This document shows positions 1 through 12,136 of a stretch of 64,000 bases of DNA, piece after piece. This DNA comes from Aliamphritea spongicola (GTDB taxonomy: Bacteria > Pseudomonadota > Gammaproteobacteria > Pseudomonadales > Balneatricaceae). The notes under the pieces were generated by a model, which did no database searches, was not told where the DNA came from, and saw only the letters and a list, made by a program, of their open reading frames with translations. Made by a program: the position numbers and the translations under genes. Position 1 is the first letter of the stretch; each line of letters starts with the position of its first letter. The stretch covers positions 4,154,001 through 4,218,000 of the forward strand of contig AP025283.1 in assembly GCA_024347235.1 (NCBI GenBank). The letters are read 5' to 3'.

Positions 1-12
1 ATCTGGCAAATG

Positions 13-54
13 AAGGCCGGCGCGCTTCTTAACGGAGCTACCGGCCTTTTTATT
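13..54 (+). terminator. Rho-independent terminator-like hairpin
   Basis: An 8-base arm at 13-20 (AAGGCCGG) is exactly complementary to 41-48, and the right arm runs into a T-rich tract (TTTATT). The 20-base loop is long for an intrinsic terminator but may pair further. It would end transcription of a gene lying upstream of the window, and it separates that unit from the ModF-like gene starting at 143. Confidence 0.6.
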
Positions 55-142
55 GCTTAAACCTTTTGCAAAGTGTCCCTCCCCGCGGCACTTTGCAAAG
101 CGTTTTACTGTATTCAACCTGCGACTGGCCAAAGACTCTATT

Positions 143-1598
143 ATGACTATCCGTTTTAACACCCTCAGCGTCGACTTTGACGAACGTTTTCAGCTGGAGC
201 AGATCAACTGGCAGATCGACCCTCAGCAACACTGGGTCATTACCGGCACGAACGGGGCGGGTAAGTCAGCGCTGGCGGCGGTGCTGGCCGGTGCCGGCGA
301 GATTATCAGCGGCAGCGTTGAGGGGATTCCTGCAAAAGTAGGTCTGGTGTCGTTTGAAGCTCAGGCGGAACTGATTGCCGCTGAACTGAAAAAGACGATG
401 CCGATATTATGGATGTTATTGCCGAGGTACATCCGTACGGGATATTATCGGACAGGTGTCAGAAAACCAGCCACTGATTGATGATCTGATCGCCCGCTTT
501 AAACTGGAGTACCTGCTGGAGCGGGCATTCCGCAAGTTATCCACCGGCGAATCCCGCAAGGTCATGCTGATCCGCGCCCTTGCCAGCGAACCGGATCTGC
601 TGGTGCTGGATGAACCCTTTGACGGTCTGGATGTGGATACCCTGGCCATGCTGCAGGAGTATCTCAGTTCACTGATCGAAACCGTCCCGATGGTAATGGT
701 GCTGAACCGCTTTGATGAATTCCCGGACTTCATCACCCACATTGCCTACATGGACCACGGCCGTCTGCAACTGACCATCGATAAACAGGATGCACAGGCC
801 TACGACGAACTGTACAAACTGCTGCACCTGAAAACCACCGACCTGCAGGTGCCGGACGCTGATCCGGAAACCGCCATTCCGGCACTGAACCCTGAAGACC
901 CGCTGGTTCGGCTAAACGGCATCAACATTAAATATGCCGATAAAGCCATCATTGAAGATCTGCACTGGACCATTAACCCCGGCCAGCACTGGCAACTCAG
1001 CGGCCCGAACGGCAGCGGCAAAACCGGCCTGCTGTCACTGATTACCGGCGACCATCCCCAGTGCTATGTAAATGACATTTTTGTGTTTGGTTTTCAGCGC
1101 GGCAGCGGTGAAAGCATCTGGCAGATCAAACAGTTTATCGGCTATGTTTCCACTGCCCTGCAATGGGAATACCGGGTCAGCATCAGCCTGCGCAACGTGA
1201 TTATCTCCGGCTTCTACGACAGCATTGGCCTGTACAGTAAGTACACCGATCGGCAGCGGGACATTGCCGATCAGTGGCTGGCAGTACTGGGTATGACCGA
1301 CCGGGCGGATCAGCCGTTTAACAAACTGTCGTACGGCGACCAGCGGTTACTGCTGATTGCCAGGGCAATGGTAAAACACCCGCCGCTGCTGATTCTTGAC
1401 GAGCCCTGCCTGGGGCTGGATGACATGAACCGTCAACTGGTACTCAGCCTGATCGAAAAGATCTGTGCAGACAGCGAAACCACCGTGCTGTACGTGAACC
1501 ATCATCCGGAAGATAAAATCCGCGGTATCGATCAGTATCTGGCACTGGAAAAACCCAATAGCTGCCAAACTCAGTTGCCTGCCCCGCCGGGCAGGTAG
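143..1598 (+). CDS. modF: ModF-like double ABC ATPase (frameshifted)
   Basis: This is a soluble protein with two fused ABC ATPase domains, as in E. coli ModF (about 490 aa; 485 aa here after repair). The first domain has Walker A GTNGAGKS at residues 35-42, signature LSTGES and Walker B LLVLDEPFDGLD. The second has Walker A GPNGSGKT, signature LSYGDQ, Walker B LLILDEPCLGLD and a switch histidine in YVNHHPED. The ATG at 143 begins just before the conserved domain. The reading frame moves twice between about 393 and 445, where the peptide DDADIMDVIAEVHP and then DIIGQVSENQP continue. No modABC genes are near, so a molybdate role is only a family inference; a general repair or translation-type ABC-F-like role cannot be excluded. 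Confidence 0.8.
1578..1595 (+). terminator. Hairpin at the 3' end of modF
   Basis: CCTGCCC at 1578-1584 pairs perfectly with GGGCAGG at 1589-1595 around a CGCC loop, overlapping the last codons of the ModF-like gene. No clear T tract follows, so it may stabilise the 3' end and not terminate transcription. Confidence 0.35.
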
Positions 1599-1666
1599 CC
1601 TCTTTCCGCCAGATACCTCTGTGTAATCCTCTGTTTTTGTTAGCAAAACCAACTTTTGACCACACC

Positions 1667-1699
1667 AAATAAGAATAGTTTGCAATAACATTTGCATTC
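1667..1699. promoter_or_regulatory. Possible Fur-type operator
   Basis: The AT-rich stretch at 1667-1699 includes GCAA-N6-TTGC (about 1682-1695) with partial extension of the inverted symmetry. It lies about 170 bases upstream of the PepSY/TonB-receptor genes, where iron-responsive Fur control would be expected for this family. The match to the Fur consensus is imperfect, so this is a suggestion only. Confidence 0.3.
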
Positions 1700-1869
1700 T
1701 TTTACCATGCCTGCCGCTGTATTTTTCCCACACGTAAAGCGTGTCAGAAAACAGCTTTTATAACGAACCAGCCAGCAGCCCGGAGTGCTTTCATTCTGTG
1801 CCGCAAGCCATTCGAAAAATAACTAAGGGGCGCTGCCCTGTTTGCTTCTGACGATTGGATGGCTCCGGT

Positions 1870-3573
1870 ATGCAAGGCCTGCAACACTATTTCCGCGCCC
1901 GTACGGATACACTGCGTGCGCCCCGAAAATCGCTCTCGGTACAGTACACCGCATTTTTAATCCACAGCTTTGTGGGCCTCAAGCTGAGCCTGTTATTTAC
2001 CGTTGTATTACTCAGTGGTGCACTTGCAGTACTGGCGCTGGAAATCGACTGGCTGCTGTATTCTGAATTCCGGGCATCCTCCGGCGAAGTTCGTCTGGGT
2101 GCCGGGGAACTGCTGGACCGCCTGCAGGCCGCCTATCCGGAATTCGGCCTGAGCTTTTGAAACCATGAACCAGCATCCGGGATTTGCTTCCTTTGCCATG
2201 TTTAACGATGCGGCCGGTGGTTTCCGTTATGCCTGGATCGATCCCTATACCGGTGAAGTTAATGGCGACACCCCGGTACTGACTCCCGGACGCTTTATCG
2301 GTTTTTACATTCCACACTCTATCTGCCGGTCATTGGCCGCAGTGTTGTGAATGTCTTCGGAGTACTCACCCTGGTGTCACTGATTGCCGGCCTGTATGCC
2401 TATCCTAAATTCTGGCGCTTCTTTTTCCGTATGCCCCGCACCGGCAATGCCCGGGTCTTCTGGTCTGACCTGCACAAACTGATCGGCCTGTGGAGCCTGT
2501 GGTTTGTACTGATCATCGGTGTGACCGGTACCTGGTGGTTCTACAAAAACCCGCTGGTCAGCCATCTGGGGGCACCCTACCCGGTGGAATCTGCAAACAT
2601 CAAACCGCTGCTCAGCTATGATGATATGGATAACATCTCCGGCACCATGCTCAGCGCATCCAGCATGATCACAACCGTCAGAAAAGCCTATCCGGACGCC
2701 CTGATTCTGGGCATTAACCCGCCGGAACATAATGCTGATCCTTACACAGTGACCTTCGCCGGAGATGCCTGGCTGGTACCGGATGGCCGCCAGAACAAAC
2801 TCTACCTGAATCCTTTTACAGCAGAGATTATTGCCAGCCATACGGTGGATAAATACACGGCGGCACAACGGGCTGATATGGCGATGTCGCCGTTACATCT
2901 GGGGAACTGGGCGTCCGGTAACCCGGCCGACTTGCCGGTAAAACTGATCTGGTTTGTATTTGGCATGGGCATGACCGTGCTCTGCATCAGCGGACTGATT
3001 ATCAACCTGAAGCGTACCGCCCGTGCTGCCCGGATTGTTTATTCCCGCAATAAGATCATTCGCCGGCTGCATAAATCCTGGCGGATTATCCGCCCGTGGG
3101 GACGGCCTTTCGGCCTGTTCAAATACATGAACGTGCTTTTAATTCTGGGGATCGGTGCCGGTTGTGGCATTGCCCTTACCCTCAGTAGCCAGGGTACGAA
3201 AGGTGCAGGCTTCCTGTACCAGCCCCAGCCGGTGGGGAACTGGGAAGTATCAATGAATGCGGTGGCCGGCCTGCTGGAAAAGATCTCAACCCGATCCGGC
3301 CTGATGCCACCGTTAATTTCAACGTAGAGCTGCCGGACGGCGCTGCTGAAGCGTTCAAGTTCGCCTATTTGCGGGTCGGCGAACCCCGGACACTCCGTGC
3401 CCCGGGTATCCTGATTCACGGACCCAAAGGATCACGGCATGCGGATATTCACCTGCCCCGTACCCTGACCGGCAATGAAAAATCTGGCTCACAGCCATCG
3501 GCTGGAACGATCAGGTATATCAGACACAATGGTCACTGAACGCCAACGGCAAGGAGACAATCGATGGACGCTA
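1870..3573 (+). CDS. PepSY-associated transmembrane protein (frameshifted)
   Basis: This integral inner-membrane protein of the PepSY-TM family (COG3182) would be about 568 aa. An N-terminal membrane segment with FLIHSFVGLKLSLLFTVVLL is followed by a periplasmic PepSY-like region, a central pair of segments (HKLIGLWSLWFVLIIGVTG) and a late segment near residue 360. Family members sit beside TonB-dependent receptors and are thought to handle iron release or reduction at the inner membrane, although the biochemistry is not settled. The frame shifts near 2155, 2305, 3290 and 3482; at the last, restoring one A in a run gives EKIWLTAIGWND and a stop at 3571-3573. The start is ATG 1870. The stop overlaps the next gene, so the three genes to 6175 look like one operon. 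Confidence 0.75.
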
Positions 3574-3892
3574 AAACCGTTAGCCGGCTGTTATTCACCG
3601 CCGCGACACTGCTGACGGCAACCCTGCCGGCATACAGCTTTGCACATGGTGCTGATGTCAGTTGCGAAGCAGAAGACAGCCACCACAGCTGCACACTTGA
3701 ACTGGACGAAATCAGCCCTGCAAATCTGTCCATTGAAGTGATGAGCCTGGATCTTTACCGGCTCAGTAAAACCAGCAGCAATTCAAAAGGGAATTTAACT
3801 TTATTGCCCCGAAACAAAAGTATTTCCTGCTCATTGATGCCGGACCCGGCCATGTATTCGATGTTGGTCCGGACAACTTTGCAGCGAACTGA
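3564..3892 (+). CDS. Small exported protein of unknown function (frameshifted)
   Basis: A signal peptide (LLFTAATLLTATLPAYSFA) is followed by about 85 residues with two cysteines in VSCEAEDSHHSCTLEL, which could form a disulphide. Adding one A to the run at about 3768-3771 shifts the frame to KNQQQFKREFNF and gives a plausible C-terminus ending in VGPDNFAAN, with the stop at 3890-3892. The gene starts inside the end of the PepSY gene and precedes the receptor by about 110 bases. Its place between a PepSY protein and a TonB-dependent receptor suggests a periplasmic accessory in metal or siderophore uptake, but I do not recognise the family. Confidence 0.55.
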
Positions 3893-4002
3893 ATTTTAAT
3901 AACCAGAATCTACCCCAGGCCCTCCCCAGCTAACGCCAGGCACCGCCTTTACTCTTTTTCCAGGTATTCCACCCCGATTTTAAGAATAAGGAACACAGTT
4001 CT

Positions 4003-6175
4003 ATGAATTCCCGCCTGAACTATTCTGTGCTGGCGCTGGCAATCTGCAGCGCAAATACGGCACTGGCAGCCGATACACCGGACACGGTCTCGCAAGATAC
4101 TGTCGTCATCAACGCCAAGGCTCTGGGCTACGCTGAAACCGGTTCGGCCAGTGCTAACAAGTCTTCCCGGCCTGTCAGTGATTCGCCGTACTCAATTTCC
4201 GTCATCAATCAGACTCAGCTGCAGGATACCGGTGCCCAAACGCTGCAGGACGCCCTGACCTATAACGCGGGCGTCTTTGCAAGTGAATTTGGCGTCGACA
4301 GCCGGGCTGATACTGCGGTCATCCGTGGCGCGGGGTTTCTTACTATCTGGATGGCCTGCGTACCGACTTTGGTCACTACAACCGGGCCCGTATCGAAACC
4401 TATATGCTGGACAACATTCAGGTACTGAAAGGTCCCGGCTCTTCTCTGTACGGCCAGGGCTCTCTGGGGGCATTGTCGCTGCAGACTCGAAAACACCTGA
4501 AGGTGAAGACCGCACAGAAATCTGGTTGCAGGCCGGTAACCGCAGCCGTGCTCAGGTCGGCATTGATACGCAGGGCAGCGTGGCAGGCCGTGACGACCTG
4601 AACTACCGCCTGGTGGCATTAGGCCGTAAAGCAGACCAGCAGGTAGATCACGTTGAAGATGACCGCCTGCTGATTAACCCGTCTCTACGCTGGCAGATCA
4701 ACGAAGATGCGGATCTGACCGTCATTGCCCTGACTCAGCGTGATAAATCAGGTTCCACCCTGCAGTTCCTGCCGCAGGAAACTACTATAGGCCTGCCGGA
4801 AAGCCAGCGCTTACCGACCGACACCTTCCTGGGACATCCTGATTTCGATAAATACGATACCGAAACAGACTCCATCACCCTGAAATACAATCAAAAAATA
4901 AACGACACCTGGAAATACAGCACCAACTTCCGTCATCTGAAAGGTGAAGGTGAGTACAACAGCCAGTATGCAATTTCCAAGCAAGGAATCATTGATGCCC
5001 TGGTCGCACAGGGTCAGACAAACGCGTTCGCAACCGCGCTGATTAACGCGCAGTTCCCGGGCAACAATGTGCCAATGTTGTCAGAAGCCATCCACCGCAA
5101 ACTGAGCTCGACTGTCTGGGATCACCAGTTCACCACGAACTTCACCACCGGTGCAGCAGAACACGAACTTATTCTTGGTGTCGATCTGAGCCGTAACAAA
5201 CTGGAAGAATCCCGCTGGAATAATCAGACTGAACTGCTGACCGCGATCCAGACCAATGACACAGCCACACTGGCTACCTTGCAGGTTGACCCGTTCAATC
5301 CGAACCCAAGCCTGCCTAGCAATGTAAACCTCACTAAGCGGCCAACCAATACCCTGAAGCAGGAAGGTATCTATATTCAGGACAGCATCCGCATTAATCA
5401 GTGGGATTTGAATGCAGGTTTGCGCTGGACCCATTACTCCAGCAAGTTTGATAACGGTACCAGAACGTCTGACAGCAAGGTATCCGGCCGCTTAGGTGCG
5501 CTGTATAACTTTGACAACGGCGTGTCTCCATACGTCAGTGTTGCAACCGCCTTCGAGCCGACAACCGGCAGCGACAGTAACAACAATCCGTTTAAGGCAC
5601 AGGAAAATATCCAGTATGAAGCCGGTATCAAATTCCAACCGGACAGCAGCCTGTCACTGCATACGGCCATCTACCACACCACGGAAGAAAACCGTCTGGA
5701 GCGTGATCCGGATAACCCATTGCTGGGCAGCCGTATTCAGCTGGAAGAAGTCACAATCAAAGGCTTCGAAGCAGAACTGCGTAAAGACTGGGATCGTTTC
5801 AGCCTGCTGGCCAACTACACCCATGCCAAAACCGAAGTTACCAAAGACAGCACCGGCAAGTTCCTGAACAATGAACTGGCAGGCCGGCCAAAAGATATGG
5901 CGTCCGTATTCGGTAAATACCGCATTAACGAAGCGCTGGAAGTAGGCCTGGGCAGCCGCTATATCGGCTCCAGCGACAACGGTCTGGGCACCCTGCGTAC
6001 ACCTTCTGTGACACTGTATGATGCACTGGCCAGTTATGACATTGCCGACTGGCAGCTGTCTCTGAACGTGCGTAACCTGGCAGATAAAGAATTCATCTCT
6101 TCCTGCAGCGGCGACAGTGCCTGCTACTACGGCGAGCGCCGTACCGTACTGGTCAACGCCCGTTACGAGTTCTGA
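4003..6175 (+). CDS. TonB-dependent siderophore receptor (frameshifted)
   Basis: This is an outer-membrane beta-barrel receptor of about 724 aa, a normal length for ferric-siderophore receptors. The signal peptide ends around ALAICSANTALAA. The plug domain follows with SPYSISVINQTQLQ, YYLDGLRTDFGHYN and the typical VLKGPGSSLYGQG. The rest is barrel strands ending in a terminal phenylalanine (NARYEF), the Omp85 assembly signature. Two shifts occur, near 4340 and in the G run near 4465; the second restores SLGGIVAADSKTPEG. With the PepSY protein upstream it forms an iron-uptake unit that takes its energy from TonB-ExbBD encoded elsewhere. The exact siderophore cannot be read from the sequence. 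Confidence 0.85.
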
Positions 6176-6193
6176 TAAAGCCGTCACGCAAAA

Positions 6194-6222
6194 AAGCCGG
6201 ACTGCCTGAGCAGCCCGGCTTT
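6194..6222. terminator. Bidirectional terminator
   Basis: AAGCCGG at 6194-6200 pairs with CCGGCTT at 6215-6221, and an inner CTGC/GCAG pair closes a CTGA loop. An A run on the left and Ts on the right allow it to stop both the receptor gene (plus) and the LysE gene (minus), which converge here. Confidence 0.8.
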
Positions 6223-6271
6223 AAGCCCCTGCAAAAGGCTTAAACCTGTCTGTTATCTCACCGGATAACAC

Positions 6272-6873
6272 TTAAATCGCAATCTTCAGCGCCAGCCCCA
6301 GTAAGACCACCCCACTGACTTTATCTACCGTTGCTGCGCCTTTCTGCATTTTGGTCAGCAGACCCGTACGCGCCAGCAATACAGTCAGAAGAATGTACCA
6401 GCCGGAATCAATCACGGTCACGGTAGACATCATGATCAGTTTGTCGGCCAGCAGCAGATCCGCCGACACAAACTGTGAAAACAGTGCAATGAAAAATACC
6501 GCCAGTTTAGGGTTCAGCACTGATACCATCAGCCCGTCCCAGGCGGCTGCAGATACCGGTACCTGCTGGCCTTCAAGTGCAAGCTGACCACCTTTGGAAC
6601 GCAACGCCTTAATCCCCAGCCAGGCCAGATAAGCCGCGCCAACATAGGTAATCACCTGGAAAATCTGCGGAGTTTCCACCACCAGTACAGCCAGCCCCAA
6701 ATGGTCAGCATGGCCCACATCGCCACACCGATTGCATGGCTCAGGGCCGCAACCACCGCATGGCGGGTACTGTTACTTAGCGCATGGCGCAGCACCACAG
6801 CCAGACTTGGCCCCGGCGACATAGCCCCCAGACAACATACCGCCACCAGCGATAACCAGGTTAATAAACTCAT
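6272..6873 (-). CDS. LysE/RhtB family exporter (frameshifted)
   Basis: This is an inner-membrane amino-acid or metabolite exporter of the LysE/RhtB family, about 200 aa with six hydrophobic segments. The N-terminus carries the family motif GAMSPGPSLAVVLRH near residues 16-30. One shift near 6700, beside a C/A run, joins AMWAMLTI to AVLVVETPQIFQVITYVG. The C-terminal half includes the family-typical VLNPKLAVFFIALF. The gene lies 83 bases downstream of a LysR regulator on the same strand, so it may be that regulator's target. The substrate is unknown; homoserine lactone, threonine or other amino acids are typical of the family. Confidence 0.8.
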
Positions 6874-6956
6874 TGCACCCTACCTGACTGAATTCTCAAT
6901 GCAGGCAGTGTAGTGGCTTACAGACTATGCGAGAAATGCATTTTTCTTATGAATCG

Positions 6957-7884
6957 CTATGATTTCAAATCATACTCATGCGGCGAATAAAGGGACGCCT
7001 TGATCTGACCCGCTATGCATTCCCGCAGCCAGCGGTGTGCCGGATCAGCATCATGCAGCTCATGCCAGTAGAGGTAGTAATTAAATGCCGGCGCAGCAAC
7101 CGGCAATTCACGGAACGTCAGCGGATAAAGTTCTGCCGCATTACGGGCAATATGTGCCGGTGTGATCAGCAGCATATCGCTGCCCGCCAGTGCCGGAAAA
7201 GCTGCCGCAAAGAATGGCACCTCGTAGCGAACCCGGCGCTGTTTACCCTGGCGTGTCAGCAAGCGGTCAAAGAAAGAGTCTTTATCCCCCGCTGCTTAAC
7301 TGCAGGAACGGATACGCCAGCATTTCATCCAATTCAAATGCCTCCTGCCGGGTCAGCGGATGGTCTTCAGCCAGCAGGCAGACCGGTGAGTCCTGCCCCA
7401 TGTGGAGATTGCAGAGGCTGTCGGCACTGTCCAGGCTGACAGTGGACACCAGATCCAACGCCAGTTGCCCGACCTTGTTGAGCCAGTCCGGTTGCCACAT
7501 CCTGTAAGCAATATCGATTTGCGGGGCTTCAAGCGCCAGTTGCTGAAGAATATCCGGAAAGATGAACTGGGCGACATAATCGCTGCAGGCAAAACTGAAA
7601 CGCCGCTGACAGGCCGCCGGATCAAATACCGGCGTCTGCTTCAGTTCACCGATCTGGCCAAGAATATCCTGCACCCGGGGCAGCAGTTGTTTCGCCCGGG
7701 TGCTTAACAGGTATTCATTCCCGTCACGGATCAGCAACGGGTCATCAAAATATTCCCGTAACTGGCCCAGCTGCCGGCTCATGGCCGACTGGGTCAGGTG
7801 CAGCTGATCCGCAGCCCGGGTAACATTCCGGGTTTGCAGTAATACCTGTAACGCCTTAAGTAAATTAAGGTTTAAGTGATCCAT
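6957..7884 (-). CDS. LysR-type transcriptional regulator (frameshifted)
   Basis: The N-terminal winged helix-turn-helix is clear (LNLLKALQVLLQTRNVTRAA and QSAMSRQLGQLREYFDDPLL, residues about 5-50), followed by a periplasmic-binding-like effector domain. The repaired length is about 309 aa, typical of LysR proteins. A single shift in the C run near 7290 separates the two halves, FLQLSSGG and DSFFDRLLTRQGKQRRV. The start ATG 7882-7884 lies directly before the DNA-binding domain. A LysE-type exporter follows on the same strand and could be controlled by it. The effector is unknown. Confidence 0.8.
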
Positions 7885-7969
7885 AGGAGTTGCCAGCAGA
7901 TAATCCGTTTGAGCTGTTATGGTACCTTAATTACCCGCTTTGCAGCACGACACAACTGCCGGGCCGCCT

Positions 7970-10900
7970 TCAGTTAACCCGGTAAGGTTTATAACGGGCC
8001 AGCACCTCTGCCAGTTCATTAAACACAATGTTCAGCTGTGTCAGTTCATCGCGGGCCTGTTCTTCATCCCCCGGCTGTGCATGGTTACCAGCCGGACAGC
8101 CAGCGCCTGAAACTCGGTCTGAGCTTCTGCCAGACGCTCCAGCCAGACCGGATCAAACACCTGTTCCTGACGGGCCCGGGTAATCCAGGCACGGAAATGA
8201 CAGTTATCCGTTTCCATGATGGCCCAGGGGTCATCTTGCATCCGCGGTGCCAGTATTTTCGCCTCAAAATTCTGATACCAGTGCTTAGTGGTCAGCCGCA
8301 GTAACTGAATCTTATTGTCTTCATCGCTGCGCACGATTTGCGAGAAACGCCGCCACTGGGCATTCGGCGAATAGTCTTCCAGCCAGCGGGGAATTTCACT
8401 GGCCGGCATTGGCCGGGCAATGCCGTAACCCTGAGCCTCATTACAGCCCATGCTCAGTAACATCAGGCCATGCTCCGTGGTTTCCACACCTTCAGCAATG
8501 ACATCACGGTTAAAGGAATCTGCCAGCCCCAGAACACCGTCGATAATGGCGTAATCGTTCGGATCCACCAGCATATCCCGGACAAAGCTCTGGTCAATTT
8601 TAATGGTACTGGCGGATAAGCTGCGCAGGTGCGCCAGTGAGGAATATCCGGTGCCAAAATCATCCAGGGCTATTTTCACCCCAAGGGTATTCTGACAGTT
8701 GCGGATAATGTCACTGATCACATCCAGATCCCCAACGCACTGCTTTCCAGCACCTCCAGCTGCAAAGAACCGGTATCAATATTGGCGTAACGGGCCAGCT
8801 GGGTGGCAAAGTTTTCCAGAAAACGGCCGGAACGCAGGTGGTTGGAAGAGATATTAATGCTCACTTCCAGTGCGAGCCCCATTTTTATCCAGTCACTGAG
8901 TTGTTGCAGTGCTTCACTGATAACCCAGTCACCGATCTGTATTTCCAGTTCGGAACCTTCCACCGCCGGCAAGAAGTAGAAAGGCGATAACAAGCCTTTT
9001 TCCGGATGCTGCCAGCGGATCAGTGCTTCTACGCCAAATACTTTGCCGGTACGCATGTTCACTTTTGGCTGGTAATACAGGCAGAAGTGGCGCATATCCA
9101 GACTGGTAGCGATTTCATCCAGCAACTGATTTTGCTGAATAAGTTGCTGATCTTTTTCAGTATTAAAGAAGTGGTAACGGTTACGCCCCGCCAGTTTAGC
9201 CTGATACATGGACTGGTCAGCATGGCGCATCAGGGTATCCAGATCCGCATGGTCGTCCGGGTAGAGCGTCACGCCGATGGAAGCACTGATACTGATCACG
9301 TGGCCATCGATCATATACGGATGGGACAGCAGGCCGATAATCCGCTGCAGGATTGATTCACAATGTTCCAGTGACTCGATATCCCCAGCAGCATAGCGAA
9401 CTCATCGCCCCCTGCCGGGACACAGTATCCTCTTCCCGCAGGGTGGTATTAATTCGTTTGGCCACCTCAATGATTAACTGATCACCCACTTCATGGCCAT
9501 ACTGGTCATTTACCGGTTTGAAATCATCCAGATCCAGGAAGCAGATCGCCAGCTGTTTACTGTGTCGTTTACTGTGGGCAATGGCCTGCCTGAAACGGTC
9601 CGCAAACAGGGTTCGGTTAGGCAACCGAGTCAGCTCATCATAGTGGGCCATCAGCCGCAGCTTATTTTCCTGCTCTTTATGCTGGGTAATGTCAGACGCC
9701 AGCCCCACATAGTTGATCACTTCTCCGCGACTGTTACGCATCGCAGAGATCTTCATCAGAATGGCATAGATATAGCCATCCTTATGGCGGTTCCAGATTT
9801 CCCCTGCCAGTGACCGTCGTTACGCAAGTGCATCCACAGATCATCATAAAAACTGCGGGGATGACGGCCGGAGCTGAGCAGCCCCGGTTTCTGGCCAATC
9901 ACTTCATCGGCGCTGTACCCGGTGAGTTCAGAGAAACGGCCGTTGACTTCAACAATCGATCCCTGAATATCGGTCACCATGATCGACTCATGGGTTTCAT
10001 TAAAAATACGGGCCGAAAGCTGCAGCTTTTCATCGGTTTTATGCCGCTCAATGGCAATGGCCACCAGTTGAGCAGCAAACTCGATGAGCTTGATATCTTC
10101 ATCTTCCGGGGCATGGGGCTGGTTGTGATAAATCGCAAATGTCGCCAGCACCTTGTTGTTAGCACCCAGCACAGGCTCAGACCAGCATGCCCTGAGATTG
10201 GCTTTATCAGTCAGCTCCAGGAATGGCGCCCAGTTAGGATGATTATCAATATCGGAGACAATCACCCGCTCCCCGGTATACGCCGCACGGCCACAGCTGC
10301 CCACCATTTCACCGATTTCAACACCATCAATGGCATCATTATAAAAAGCTGGCAGGTTCGGCCCCGCACCGGTATACAACCGGTTGGTCTTTTCATCCAG
10401 CAGCAACACACTGCCCAGGCTTCCGGGGCTCTGCATTTCGATGGTTTCAATAATGGCTTCGAGAATAGCTTCCAGCGAGGAACCTTCCAGCAGCAGTTCC
10501 AATACCCGGTTCCGGGTCATATCCAGAGCTTCAATTTTCTTCTGCCGGGTTATATCTGTATTGATTCCGATAACCCGCGAAGGCCGCCCATCAATCCATT
10601 CAACCGCTTCGCCAATGCCCTGCTGCCACATCCAGCCTCCAGCTGCGGTCTGAATACGAAATTCCGTTTCACAGGCTTCCCCATGATTCATCAGACGGTC
10701 GAACTCTGCCAGTATCCGCTCTTTATCCTCCGGATGCAGTGCCGCTTCCCATACCGGTACCGTGAGCTTAAACGTCTGCGGGTCGTAACCCAGCATCCGG
10801 GCGTACTCATCACTTACTAATACATCGCCACTGGCCACATCAATATCAAACCAGGCCTGATGGGATGCTCCCATTGCAAGATTCAGACGTTTGAGGCTGT

Positions 10901-11796
10901 CATTCAGGGTGCGGGTACGCTCATCAACGGTTACTTCCAGCATGGCATGGTTGTTTTTAACCGGCTGATCAGCACTGAAATCAGAGTAATAAAACCGCAA
11001 AAATCACCGCAATCATGATTTCCAGTGTTAGCAGAAAATTATCCCGATAGCCTTTTTCCGGAGACACGCGGAACATCCACAAACCATTTGGCACCCGGAT
11101 GTCATAGCTTTCAAAGTCGTCTATCAGCGGCGCATCAGAACCGGCAATCAGTTCTTCTTTGCCACTGAGCGCATCGAGCCGGGATAACTGGTACGCAAAC
11201 CCGCCGGATTCCAGCCGGAAAAGCGATGCCTGATCCAGAATTTCCGGAAAACGGATTAAAACAGAGGAGAATCCCCAGAAAATGTTTTTGCCCTGCTGAT
11301 CAGACAAATAGACAGGTAAACGGCCGATAGCCCCCACCCCGCCCTGCTTCAGCTCGATAGGGCCCTCAAGGGTAAGCTGGCCGGTGGCCCGGGCCAGAAA
11401 TGCAGGTTTATTTTTGCTCTGATCCTGTAACAGGTCATACCCGATAACGGCCTCATTTCCCGACTCAGGAATAACCTGACGGATGACCCCTGCCGGGGCC
11501 AGTTCCAGCGCCGATGCACCGGAATAGAACGGCAACATTTCTACAGCCAGCTTCTCAAACCCCTGGGTACTGCCATTCTGCATACGAACCATGGCCGCAG
11601 CCGGGTACGTCGCTGACAATGCCTGGCTGATATTCGCTTCAATCAGGCTGACATAGCTGGTTGAAAGCTTCTCCAGCAACATATGTTTTTGCTGGTAGCG
11701 GTAACTTTCAACAAAATAAATGACACAGCCGCTGATGATAACTGCCATAAGTAAAATAAGCCGGATCATCAGCGAACGTTTAAGTTCGTATAGCAT
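7970..11796 (-). CDS. CHASE-PAS-GAF-PAS-GGDEF-EAL c-di-GMP enzyme (frameshifted)
   Basis: This large membrane sensor of about 1275 aa is predicted to make and/or break c-di-GMP. Order: a TM segment, a CHASE-like periplasmic domain (ALELAPAGVIRQVIPE), a second TM, PAS, GAF, PAS (ITQHKEQENKLRLMAHYD linker), GGDEF and EAL. Restoring one base in the C run at 9408-9412 gives REEDTVSRQGGDEF, so both the active site and the RxxD inhibitory site are intact. The EAL domain keeps EALIRW, NISSNHL, DDFGTGYSS, KIDQ and EGVET, so both activities look possible. At least five shifts occur (near 8070, 8720, 9340-9410, 9780 and 10990). The true C-terminus ends in RYKPYRVN with the stop at 7970. It is transcribed divergently from the second c-di-GMP gene at 12137. 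Confidence 0.85.
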
Positions 11797-12136
11797 TTAC
11801 TACCTTCGGGTGTCTCAGGTCTGTAATACTCCCACAGACATAAAATGCTTTCCCTGCAATCACTTATAAACCTGCGCCGGCGAATAAAACACCTGTTTAT
11901 AGACGCGTGTCGCAGAGTATCGTGAATTTCCGGTACCCGCCAGCAATCTGTTACCCAAGCTGACCGGCAAAACGAGACTTTTACTGGCAACGCGCACTAA
12001 AGATTAACTGAATCTGAACAATTTATTGATCCAGATTAAGAAAACCCTCCTTTCCTCTCCGGACTACCGGACATTCAGATAGAATCGGTCGGCTAAATAT
12101 GCTCCCCAGGGACCCGGCGTTGAAAAGTAGTCAGGT
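11797..12136. other. Intergenic region between divergent c-di-GMP genes
   Basis: This 340-base gap must hold both start regions of the divergent GGDEF-EAL genes. I see no convincing open frame. There is an AT-rich patch around 11995-12050 and a TAGAAT hexamer at 12080-12085 that could be a -10 element for the plus-strand gene, but no well-spaced -35 box. The ribosome site before 12137 is weak (AGTCAGGT). Confidence 0.4.

Noticed and set aside
4277..4340. Alternative start for the TonB receptor at 4277
   Set aside because: The peptide from 4277 to about 4460 is out-of-frame noise; signal peptide and plug are encoded from 4003.
9408..9412. Programmed frameshifting as the cause of split genes
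   Set aside because: Breaks occur in almost every gene family, including ones never known to frameshift, and lack slippery heptamers with a stem or pseudoknot. Homopolymer error explains them better.
10384..10653. Open frames antisense to the large GGDEF-EAL gene (also 9810-10820)
   Set aside because: They mirror a well-conserved coding strand, have no domain features and owe their length to the GC-rich codon pattern.
11769..11990. 73-aa minus-strand frame in the divergent intergenic region
   Set aside because: Arginine- and cysteine-rich composition without hydrophobic pattern or ribosome site; no coding character.
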